Origin: Rhodocyclales bacterium
GTDB lineage: Bacteria > Pseudomonadota > Gammaproteobacteria > Burkholderiales > Rhodocyclaceae
Assembly (NCBI GenBank): GCA_021413665.1
Contig: JAIOPW010000175.1
Span: 1 to 11,673 of the forward strand
DNA: 11,673 nt
Direction of reading: 5' to 3'
Under the pieces are notes generated by a model, which had not been told where the DNA came from, did no database searches, and was given only the letters and a program-made list of their open reading frames with translations. Shown here one piece after another: positions 5,929-11,673 of this stretch. Numbering within the stretch: the first letter of the stretch is position 1; each line of letters begins with the position of its first letter. The position numbers were made by a program, and so were the translations under genes.

Positions 5929-7152
5929 TCACTTCGCCGCGGCGGCCTGGCCGCGGTACTTGATATCGCCCTGCAGGATGCCGATGGCGCCCTTGAGCAG
6001 GATGGTCAGGATGAAGAAGCCGAAGGCCCAGATGCCGAGGGTCATCAGGACCTCGACGAAGGTCGGGTAGTACTCGGTCACCTCGCCGATGGGGGACGGA
6101 ATGAAACCGGGCACGATCAGACCCATGCCCTTTTCGATCCAGATACCGGTGAAGGTCATGACGCAGAGGATCGGCAGCAGCTTGTAGTTGGTGCGGACGG
6201 ACGGGATCAGGAACAGCACGAACGAGGTGAGCATCAGGAACACGGAACTCCAGAACCACGGCACCAGGCCGGTCAGCCCGTGCAGGCCGAACATCAGGTA
6301 GTAGAGGCCGTTGGCGTGCTCGGTGCGGGCATACAGTTCGACCACGATTTCCGACATGGTCAGGAAGATCGCCAGCCCGAGGCACCAGGTGACGATGGTC
6401 GACAGCAGGTTGATCGCGCTGTCCTCGATCCAGAACTTGGTGTTCTTGCGGACGATCAGGAAAGCCAGGATGATCAGGCAGGGGCCGGCGGCGAACGCCG
6501 TGACGATGAAGCGGATCGGCATCATGCTGTGGAACCACATCGGACGCGCCGGCATGGTCGAGATCAGGAAGGCCGTGACGGTGTGGATCGACAGCGCCCA
6601 GACGATGGAAACATAGACCAGAGGCATGAACCACTTGTTGTTGACCTTGCCACCCGTGTATTTCACCCACAGATAGTAGAACCCGCAGATGAAGTTCAGG
6701 AACAGGTAGCCGTTGAGCACCATCACGTCCCAGCCCAGCATCGAGGAGAAGCTGTAGATGCCCCACGGCGGGATCATGTGCCAGAGCCGGTCGGGCCGGC
6801 CCATGTGGGCGAAGACGAACATCATCACCATGATCACGGCGGTGATCGCCAGCATCTCGCCCAGCACCGTGACCTTGTGCATGCCCTCGTGGTGATAGAC
6901 GTAGGCCGGGAAGACGATGGTCACCGCCCCGGCCGCCACGCCGACCAGGAACACCAGGTTGGCGAAGTAGAGGCCGTCGTGGATCTGGCTGGTCATGCCG
7001 GTGACGATCAGGCCATCGGTGTTTTGCAGGTAGAACACGTACATCATGCCGAGGATGAGCACGGCGAGAGAGCCCATCCAGGCATAGAACTTCGTGCCGC
7101 CCGTGAGGACGTAACGCGTGTAGTCGGTAGCGAAACTGGTCAGTTGTTGCAC
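5929..7152 (-). CDS. NrfD/DsrP-family quinone-binding membrane subunit
   Basis: A 407-aa polytopic inner-membrane protein with about ten hydrophobic segments (roughly 22-42, 60-82, 98-116, 138-162, 177-200, 213-233, 248-270, 288-316, 325-345, 365-388). Segments such as HMGRPDRLWHMIPPWG, WDVMVLNGY and IWIEKGMGLIVPGFIPSP are typical of the DsrP/HmeB branch of the NrfD (PsrC) family, which exchanges electrons between the quinone pool and a periplasmic iron-sulfur subunit. The start is GTG at 7152-7150 with GAGGAG overlapping the stop of the upstream gene, which lies only 10 bp away. The gene order matches the OP part of DsrMKJOP, but no DsrM, DsrK or catalytic reductase is present. Whether it reduces quinone or oxidises quinol cannot be read from the sequence. 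Confidence 0.93.
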   Translation of the reverse strand: MQQLTSFATDYTRYVLTGGTKFYAWMGSLAVLILGMMYVFYLQNTDGLIVTGMTSQIHDGLYFANLVFLVGVAAGAVTIVFPAYVYHHEGMHKVTVLGEMLAITAVIMVMMFVFAHMGRPDRLWHMIPPWGIYSFSSMLGWDVMVLNGYLFLNFICGFYYLWVKYTGGKVNNKWFMPLVYVSIVWALSIHTVTAFLISTMPARPMWFHSMMPIRFIVTAFAAGPCLIILAFLIVRKNTKFWIEDSAINLLSTIVTWCLGLAIFLTMSEIVVELYARTEHANGLYYLMFGLHGLTGLVPWFWSSVFLMLTSFVLFLIPSVRTNYKLLPILCVMTFTGIWIEKGMGLIVPGFIPSPIGEVTEYYPTFVEVLMTLGIWAFGFFILTILLKGAIGILQGDIKYRGQAAAAK

Positions 7153-7162
7153 GGCTCGCTCC

Positions 7163-8254
7163 TCAATCGTAGAAGTAGAAGAATTTCGGGAAGGTGTTGA
7201 GCTCGGCCTTGAGGCGGAACACGTTCTTCCGCGCCAGGATCAGGCTCACTTCGCTTTCCGGGTCGAGCAGGTTGCCGAACTTGCGGGCACCGACCGGACA
7301 GACCTCGACGCAGGCCGGGTAGCGGCCCTGCCGGGAGCGCTGCAAGCACCAGTGGCACTTCTCCACCACGCCGCGCATGCGCGGACGGTTGCCCAGGTAA
7401 TGCGTCACCGGATTCATTTCTTCCTTGGGCAGCACCGGGGTGGTCAGGTTGATGCGGCGCGCCCAGTAGGGGCAGGCGCCCATGCACATGCGGCAGCCAA
7501 TGCACCAGTTGTAGTCGATCACCACCGGGCCGTCGGCCTCGCGGTAAGTCGTTCTGACCGGACACACCTTGACGCAGGGCGGCTTCTCGCACTGCATGCA
7601 GGCGATCGGCATGTAGGTGGCGTCCTTTTCCGGGACTGCCTGGGGTTCGTAGTGGTATTGCCCTTCGAGCACCTGGCCGGCCGGGGTGTAGGCATTGCCG
7701 CCGACCTGGATGCCAAGGCCCTCGGGATAGCCCTGGTTCATCTTGTCCTTGGAGAACTCTCCGCGCTCCATCCTGAGCACCTGGATCCACTCGATCTTTT
7801 CCCCGGCCCGCTCGCCGCGCGACTGGTTGTTTTCCTCGACGCAGGCATGGACGCAGCGGCGGCAACCGATGCACTTTCTGATATTCAGGGCGTAGCCCAT
7901 GAGCATACCCGGCTGGGGCCCGGTGGTATCGACCGTGACCTTCTTGCCGTACTCGGAGGAGTAGCGCCTTTCGAGCCGGGCGCGCGCCTCGGCCTTTTCC
8001 GCGTCCGTCATCAGGCGGTAGTTCTTCTGGAAGTGCTCGGCCCATTCGACGGCGGCGGCGGCATCGTCGGACTGGACCATCAGCGCCGCGGTGCCCATCA
8101 GCGACGACATGCTGAGGGCGCCGCCCGCCTTCAGAAAGCCGCGGCGCGAAGTTTTCAGGCCCGGCGCGGAAGGATCCGCCGCCGCCGGTTGCGCCTGACA
8201 TTGGGACGGCTTCTCCTGCACGGAATCGGCCGAGGGGCTCTCGTTAGGGGTCAC
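7163..8254 (-). CDS. Tat-exported four-cluster [4Fe-4S] protein, DsrO/NrfC/PsrB-like
   Basis: A 363-aa protein with a twin-arginine signal SRRGFLKAG (36-44) after an unusually long 35-residue N-region, so it is folded before export to the periplasm. Sixteen cysteines form four cluster sites: C128/131/134/138 (CIGCRRCVHAC), C219/222/227/231 (CMQCEKPPC...C), C251/254/257/261 (CIGCRMCMGAC) and C300/303/315/319. This is the ferredoxin-like subunit pattern of DsrO, NrfC, PsrB and TtrB. Residues 70-120 hold an extra charged helical segment (EKAEARARLERRY) before the first cluster. It should relay electrons between the NrfD-like subunit and the cytochrome. The start is GTG at 8254-8252 behind GGAG with 6-nt spacing. 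It is the first gene of the minus-strand operon, with an FNR-like promoter about 175 bp upstream. Confidence 0.93.
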   Translation of the reverse strand: MTPNESPSADSVQEKPSQCQAQPAAADPSAPGLKTSRRGFLKAGGALSMSSLMGTAALMVQSDDAAAAVEWAEHFQKNYRLMTDAEKAEARARLERRYSSEYGKKVTVDTTGPQPGMLMGYALNIRKCIGCRRCVHACVEENNQSRGERAGEKIEWIQVLRMERGEFSKDKMNQGYPEGLGIQVGGNAYTPAGQVLEGQYHYEPQAVPEKDATYMPIACMQCEKPPCVKVCPVRTTYREADGPVVIDYNWCIGCRMCMGACPYWARRINLTTPVLPKEEMNPVTHYLGNRPRMRGVVEKCHWCLQRSRQGRYPACVEVCPVGARKFGNLLDPESEVSLILARKNVFRLKAELNTFPKFFYFYD

Positions 8255-8694
8255 AATTGGCTCCAGTAAGGGATGGAAATCATGCTGACCAAGTCACGGC
8301 AAGGAGCATCCTGATCAAGTTGCCGCGACGCGGAAGGCGCGACGCCATCAGAAATGCGAACTTCGAACATGCCATGGCTTCGGAATAAAAACCAAAAGCG
8401 CATTAAAGCACCTGCTGGCTGGTTTCCGATTTGATCGTAGTCAACGCCGGTGCAGACATTTAATCTGGCTGTTTGCCTCGCCCGCTATCGGCGGCACAAA
8501 TACCGGTGCGGGAACCCGCGATCGCCCCGGACGCGAAGTCGCCAACCCGCTGGTGCCATGGGACGCCGGCGCCGCATGTGGATTGCACTTTCGGGGATTC
8601 CGCCTTCCCCGCCCTATGGGGACATAAATCATCGCTATACCGCCATCCAGCCACCTTGCCGTCGCCGCGCGCGAGCCATGCTATGGTTCCCGCG
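8255..8694. other. Divergent intergenic region between the redox operon and gph
   Basis: These 440 bp contain no convincing gene. The half next to the redox operon has an AT-richer patch (8384-8445) with an FNR-like site and -10 element for the minus strand. A near-repeat CTGAcCAAGT (8285-8294) / CTGAtCAAGT (8311-8320) lies in the presumed 5' leader. On the gph side there is a 6-bp stem CGGGGA/TCCCCG (8592-8597/8606-8611) and AT-rich stretches (CATAAAT 8623, TATACC 8636) without a well-spaced -35, so no gph promoter is called. Confidence 0.7.
8402..8444 (-). promoter_or_regulatory. Predicted class II FNR/ANR-dependent promoter of the redox operon
   Basis: TTGATCGTAGTCAA (8431-8444) matches the FNR/ANR consensus TTGAT-N4-ATCAA at 9 of 10 fixed positions; read on the minus strand it is TTGACTACGATCAA. 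A -10-like TTTAAT on the minus strand (8407-8402) begins 23 nt after the box. Class II FNR promoters, with the box centred at -41.5, place about 22 nt between them. The predicted start is near 8395, giving a leader of about 140 nt before the GTG at 8254. This points to induction under oxygen limitation. It is a sequence prediction only. Confidence 0.65.
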
Positions 8695-9378
8695 ATGAAT
8701 CCGATCCGCTCCGTCACCATCGACCTCGATGGCACCCTGCTCGACACCGTTCCCGACCTCGCCGCCGCCGCCAACGGCATGATGCGCGAGCTGGGACGGC
8801 CCGAATTTCCGCTTGCTGTCGTCGCCTCCTTTGTCGGCCGCGGCATTCCCAAGCTGGTTGAACGCTGCCTGCCCGACATCGATGCCACGGCAGTGGCTGC
8901 GGCCCAGGACATCTTCCGCCGCCATTACGCGATCGAGAACGGCCGCCGCTCGACTCTGTTTCCCGGCGTGCTGGAAGGCCTGCAGGCATTTCGCGCCGCG
9001 GGCATGCAGATGGCCGTGATCACCAACAAGGCCGCCGCCTTCACCGAACCGCTGTTGCTCGCGACAGAACTTGCACCCTGGTTCGGCTTCGCGGTCTCGG
9101 GCGACAGCCTGCCCGAGAAGAAACCCCACCCGATGCCCCTGTTGCATGCCTGCGAGCGCATGGGCACCCGCCCCGCCGAGAACCTGCACATCGGCGACTC
9201 GCGCCACGACGCCGCCGCCGCGCGCGCCGCCGGCTGCCCGGTGTTCATCGTGCCCTACGGCTACAACGAGGGCGATGACGTGCAAGGAATCGACTGCGAT
9301 GCTATAGTCGCGTCGCTGGCCGAGGCCGCACGCCGTATCGCCAGCGCCGACTTTCCCGATTCCCGGAAAACTGCCTGA
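8695..9378 (+). CDS. gph: Phosphoglycolate phosphatase, HAD superfamily
   Basis: A 227-aa Mg-dependent HAD phosphatase that hydrolyses 2-phosphoglycolate to glycolate in the cytoplasm. All four HAD motifs are present: DLDGT with nucleophile Asp10 and acid/base Asp12; VITN with Thr110-Asn111; Lys143 in EKKPHP; and HIGDSRHD with Asp168 and Asp172. An alpha-helical type 1 cap lies between residues about 17 and 85. Length and sequence fit proteobacterial Gph, commonly found directly before trpE in betaproteobacteria. I chose ATG 8695 because the next residues (MNPIRSVTIDLDGT) match the usual family start. An in-frame ATG at 8683 is possible, and neither has a strong ribosome site. The open frame runs back to 8473, but that part looks non-coding. 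Confidence 0.92.
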   Translation: MNPIRSVTIDLDGTLLDTVPDLAAAANGMMRELGRPEFPLAVVASFVGRGIPKLVERCLPDIDATAVAAAQDIFRRHYAIENGRRSTLFPGVLEGLQAFRAAGMQMAVITNKAAAFTEPLLLATELAPWFGFAVSGDSLPEKKPHPMPLLHACERMGTRPAENLHIGDSRHDAAAARAAGCPVFIVPYGYNEGDDVQGIDCDAIVASLAEAARRIASADFPDSRKTA

Positions 9379-9380
9379 CC

Positions 9381-9452
9381 ATGCTCCACCGCAACCTGCA
9401 AATGACACGGAAACACGCCCTCGGGGCGGAGGCCTGGCCCTGGCGGGCCTGA
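9381..9452 (+). CDS. trpL: Candidate trp operon leader peptide (Trp-Pro-Trp)
   Basis: A 23-codon frame begins 2 nt after the gph stop and ends 94 nt before trpE. Near its end it has TGG CCC TGG (Trp19-Pro-Trp21), then Arg-Ala-stop. Tandem or near-tandem Trp codons just before the stop of a short frame ahead of trpE are the hallmark of ribosome-mediated attenuation: low charged tRNA-Trp stalls the ribosome and changes the downstream RNA fold. An internal ATG at 9402 would give 16 aa with the same end. No strong Shine-Dalgarno is visible, so translation might depend on coupling to gph. It could be coincidence, but the downstream pairing pattern supports it. Confidence 0.5.
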   Translation: MLHRNLQMTRKHALGAEAWPWRA

Positions 9453-9508
9453 ACGCCCGCGCCATCGCGCGCCGATTTCCATCGCGCCGGGATATGAACA
9501 GCCCGCGC
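9443..9508 (+). promoter_or_regulatory. Attenuator-like set of alternative RNA pairings before trpE
   Basis: Four segments can pair in mutually exclusive ways. Segment 1 is GCGGGC (9443-9448), overlapping the end of the leader frame; segment 2 is GCCCGCGC (9455-9462); segment 3 is GCGCCGGG (9484-9491); segment 4 is GCCCGCGC (9501-9508), identical to 2. Pairs 1:2 (6 bp) and 3:4 (7 bp with one bulge) are compatible, while 2:3 (7 bp with one bulge) excludes both. This is the layout of a trp attenuator. No U-run follows segment 4, so termination by this stem would be unconventional. Confidence 0.4.
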
Positions 9509-9546
9509 ACCTGTCCTTGCAGCACCCGTATCCGTGGAGTTTCCCC

Positions 9547-11034
9547 ATGACCGAATCAGATTTCAACCGGCTCGCCGCCGAGGGCTATAACCGCATTCCG
9601 GTGACGCTCGAAACCTTCGCCGACCTCGACACGCCGCTGTCGATCTACCTCAAGCTGGCCAACGACCCCTACTCCTACCTGCTCGAATCGGTGCAGGGCG
9701 GCGAGCGCTTCGGCCGCTATTCCTTCATCGGCCTGGCCGCCGGCACGCGCATCGCCGTGGTCGAGGGCGCAATCATGGTGTTGTCCGGCAACCGCGTCGC
9801 CGAGCGTCGTGACCACAGCAACCCGATGAGCTTCATTTCCGAGTTCATGTCGCGCTTCAAGGTGCCAGACCTGCCCGGCCTGCCGCGCTTCTGCGGCGGC
9901 CTGGTGGGCGCCTTCGGCTACGACACGGTGCGCTACATCGAAACCAAACTCGCACAGCGGAAGGTACCCGATCCGCTCGGCGTGCCCGACATCCTGCTGC
10001 TGCTGTCCGAAGAGATTGCGATCGTCGACAACCTCTCGGGCAAGCTGACGCTCGTCGTCTATGCCGAGCCCGGTTTCCCCGGCGCCTGGAAACAGACCCA
10101 GGCCAGGCTCAAGGAACTGCTGGCGAAGCTGCGCGCTCCGGTGGAGATTCCGCCCGAAGTGCGGGCCGCCTCCGCCCCCGCCGTATCGGAATTCGGCGAG
10201 GAGGCCTTCAAGTCCGCAGTGCGCCGCGCCAAGCAGTACATCGTCGATGGCGACATCATGCAGGTGGTGCTTTCGCAGCGCATGAGCAAGCCCTTCGCGG
10301 CGAGCCCGCTGGCGCTTTACCGTGCGCTGCGCACGCTGAACCCCTCGCCCTACATGTTCTATTTCAACTTCGAGGATTTCCATGTCGTCGGCGCCTCGCC
10401 GGAAATCCTGGTGCGGCTCGAACATCAGGACGGCGAACGCCGCGTCACCGTGCGGCCGATCGCCGGCACGCGCAAGCGCGGCGCCACCCTCGCCGAAGAC
10501 GAGGCGCTGGCCGCCGACCTGCTGGCCGACCCGAAGGAACGCGCCGAACACCTGATGCTGCTCGACCTCGGCCGCAACGACATCGGCCGCGTCGCCAAGA
10601 CCGGCACGGTCAGGGTCAGCGACCGGTTCATCATCGAGCGCTACTCGCACGTGATGCACATCGTCTCCAGCGTCGATGCATCCCTGCGCGACGACGAGGG
10701 GGCGCTCGGCGTGCTCAAGGCCACATTCCCGGCCGGCACCGTGTCCGGCGCGCCGAAGGTGCGCGCCATGGAAATCATCGACGAACTGGAGCCTTCAAAA
10801 CGCGGCATCTATGCCGGCAGCGTGGGGTATCTGGGCTTCAACGGCGACATGGATCTGTGCATCGCGATCCGCACCGCGGTGATCAAGGACGGCCGGATCC
10901 ACGTCCAGGCCGGCGCCGGCATCGTCGCCGATTCCGACCCCGATTCGGAATGGCAGGAAACGCTGAACAAGGCGCGAGCGCAGTTGCGCGCCGCCGAGAT
11001 GGCCGAAGCCGGCCTCGACACGCGTTTCGAATAG
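9547..11034 (+). CDS. trpE: Anthranilate synthase component I
   Basis: A 495-aa chorismate-using subunit that, with TrpG, makes anthranilate, the first committed step of tryptophan synthesis. The N-terminal regulatory domain has LLES (45-48) and GERFGRYSFIG, the region that binds feedback tryptophan, together with NPSPYMFYF (265-273). The C-terminal chorismate-binding domain shows RPIAGTRKRG (303-312), LDLGRNDIGRV (339-349), FPAGTVSGAPK (394-404) and GAGIVADSDP (456-465). Length is normal. ATG 9547 has GGAG at 9536-9539 with 7-nt spacing; an in-frame ATG at 9517 lacks such a site. trpG starts 10 bp downstream, so the subunits are co-expressed. Regulation is likely by tryptophan feedback and possibly by the leader upstream. 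Confidence 0.97.
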   Translation: MTESDFNRLAAEGYNRIPVTLETFADLDTPLSIYLKLANDPYSYLLESVQGGERFGRYSFIGLAAGTRIAVVEGAIMVLSGNRVAERRDHSNPMSFISEFMSRFKVPDLPGLPRFCGGLVGAFGYDTVRYIETKLAQRKVPDPLGVPDILLLLSEEIAIVDNLSGKLTLVVYAEPGFPGAWKQTQARLKELLAKLRAPVEIPPEVRAASAPAVSEFGEEAFKSAVRRAKQYIVDGDIMQVVLSQRMSKPFAASPLALYRALRTLNPSPYMFYFNFEDFHVVGASPEILVRLEHQDGERRVTVRPIAGTRKRGATLAEDEALAADLLADPKERAEHLMLLDLGRNDIGRVAKTGTVRVSDRFIIERYSHVMHIVSSVDASLRDDEGALGVLKATFPAGTVSGAPKVRAMEIIDELEPSKRGIYAGSVGYLGFNGDMDLCIAIRTAVIKDGRIHVQAGAGIVADSDPDSEWQETLNKARAQLRAAEMAEAGLDTRFE

Positions 11035-11044
11035 GGAGGCCGTC

Positions 11045-11611
11045 ATGCTATTGATGATCGACAACTACGACAGCTTCACCTACAACCTGGTGCAGTACTT
11101 CGGCGAACTCGGCGAGGACGTGCGCGTGTATCGCAACGATGCCATCACGCTCAAGGAGATCACCGCGATGCGGCCCGACCGCATCGTGATTTCCCCCGGT
11201 CCCTGTTCCCCTGCAGAGGCCGGCATCTCGGTGGCGACCATCAAGGAGTTCGCCGGCAAGCTGCCGCTACTCGGCGTCTGCCTCGGCCACCAGAGCATAG
11301 GCGCGGCCTTCGGCAGCGAGATCGTGCATGCCAAGCAACTGATGCACGGCAAGACCTCGCCGGTGATGCACGAGGGCAAGGGGGTCTTCGGCGGGCTGCC
11401 AAATCCGCTGACCGTGACCCGCTACCACTCGCTGGCGATCCGCCGCGAGACGCTGCCGGCCTGCCTCGAAGTCACCGCATGGACCGAGGACGGCGAAATC
11501 ATGGGCGTGCGCCACCGCGAGTTCAAGGTGGAAGGCGTGCAGTTCCACCCCGAATCGATCCTGACCGAGTGCGGCCACGAGCTGCTAAAGAACTTTCTGA
11601 AGGGAGCCTGA
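11045..11611 (+). CDS. trpG: Anthranilate synthase component II (glutamine amidotransferase)
   Basis: A 188-aa class I glutamine amidotransferase that releases ammonia from glutamine for TrpE. The catalytic triad is visible: Cys79 in GVCLGHQ, and His168 with Glu170 in QFHPESI. The start LLMIDNYDSFTYNLVQY and the oxyanion-region motif SPGPCSP (50-56) are characteristic. It is very close to PabA, which can be shared with folate synthesis, but the position between trpE and trpD marks it as TrpG. GGAGG (11035-11039) directly follows the trpE stop. The trpD start is 3 nt beyond its own stop, so the block is one operon. Confidence 0.96.
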   Translation: MLLMIDNYDSFTYNLVQYFGELGEDVRVYRNDAITLKEITAMRPDRIVISPGPCSPAEAGISVATIKEFAGKLPLLGVCLGHQSIGAAFGSEIVHAKQLMHGKTSPVMHEGKGVFGGLPNPLTVTRYHSLAIRRETLPACLEVTAWTEDGEIMGVRHREFKVEGVQFHPESILTECGHELLKNFLKGA

Positions 11612-11614
11612 ACC

Positions 11615-11673
11615 ATGATCACGCCACAAGAAGCGCTCCAGCGCACCATCGAACACCGCGAAATCTTCCACGA
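11615..11673 (+). CDS. trpD: Anthranilate phosphoribosyltransferase, N-terminal fragment
   Basis: The window ends after 19 codons plus 2 nt. The peptide MITPQEALQRTIEHREIFH matches the usual N-terminus of proteobacterial TrpD, which transfers phosphoribosyl from PRPP to anthranilate. It starts 3 nt past trpG; the GGGAG ribosome site lies at 11602-11606, within the end of trpG. Position after trpE-trpG supports the call. The catalytic glycine-rich motifs lie outside the window. Confidence 0.85.
   Translation, partial: MITPQEALQRTIEHREIFH

Noticed and set aside
5722..7200. A 492-aa plus-strand frame opposite the cytochrome and NrfD-like genes
   Set aside because: Its Asp/His/Gln/Glu-rich product is the usual antisense image of a hydrophobic membrane protein; the minus-strand genes have clear domains.
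8271..8369. Short minus-strand frames in the redox operon leader (one about 31 codons, one 10 codons overlapping the GTG start)
   Set aside because: No ribosome site, no recognisable composition and no runs of a regulatory codon; chance frames are expected in a leader of this length.
8473..8694. Upstream extension of the gph frame
   Set aside because: The translated extension is unlike any Gph N-terminus and has no ribosome site; the HAD domain starts at once from 8695.

Overview
The window reads as chromosomal DNA from a betaproteobacterium, most likely in or near the Rhodocyclales. The grounds are high GC with G/C-ending codons, the gene order gph-trpE-trpG-trpD, an acyl-CoA catabolic operon, and a quinone-linked periplasmic redox module behind an FNR/ANR-type site. 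The taxonomic placement is inference, because no rRNA or marker gene is present. No insertion sequence, tRNA, CRISPR array or phage gene was seen.

Layout. (1) 1-4065, plus strand: a tightly packed catabolic operon. It holds the last 24 codons of a probable acyl-CoA carboxylase carboxyltransferase subunit, an acyl-CoA dehydrogenase, a biotin-dependent carboxylase alpha subunit and a beta-keto acid cleavage enzyme (BKACE). Order and sequence resemble the acyclic-terpene (atu) pathway more than the leucine (liu) pathway. (2) 4066-4236: a convergent gap with a short hairpin. (3) 8254 down to 4237, minus strand: a five-gene operon. It encodes a Tat-exported four-cluster [4Fe-4S] protein (DsrO/NrfC-like), an NrfD/DsrP-like membrane quinone subunit, a secreted tetraheme cytochrome with one unusual CX3CH site, an unrecognised 142-aa protein and a bacteriohemerythrin lacking two canonical iron ligands. 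(4) 8255-8694: a divergent intergenic region. It carries a near-perfect FNR/ANR box placed almost exactly for a class II promoter driving the redox operon. (5) 8695-11673, plus strand: phosphoglycolate phosphatase (gph), a candidate trp leader peptide with Trp-Pro-Trp and attenuator-like segments, then trpE, trpG and the start of trpD.

How the parts work together. The catabolic operon would oxidise a branched acyl-CoA, carboxylate it and cleave the product. The redox operon looks like an anaerobically induced quinol/cytochrome electron-transfer module with no catalytic subunit here, linked to a possible O2/NO-responsive hemerythrin-like protein. The trp genes make anthranilate and pass it to phosphoribosyl transfer.

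The most interesting items are the attenuator-like trpE leader, the FNR-controlled orphan DsrOP-type operon with its odd cytochrome and degenerate hemerythrin, the palindrome inside the unknown gene, and the BKACE in an atu-like cluster.
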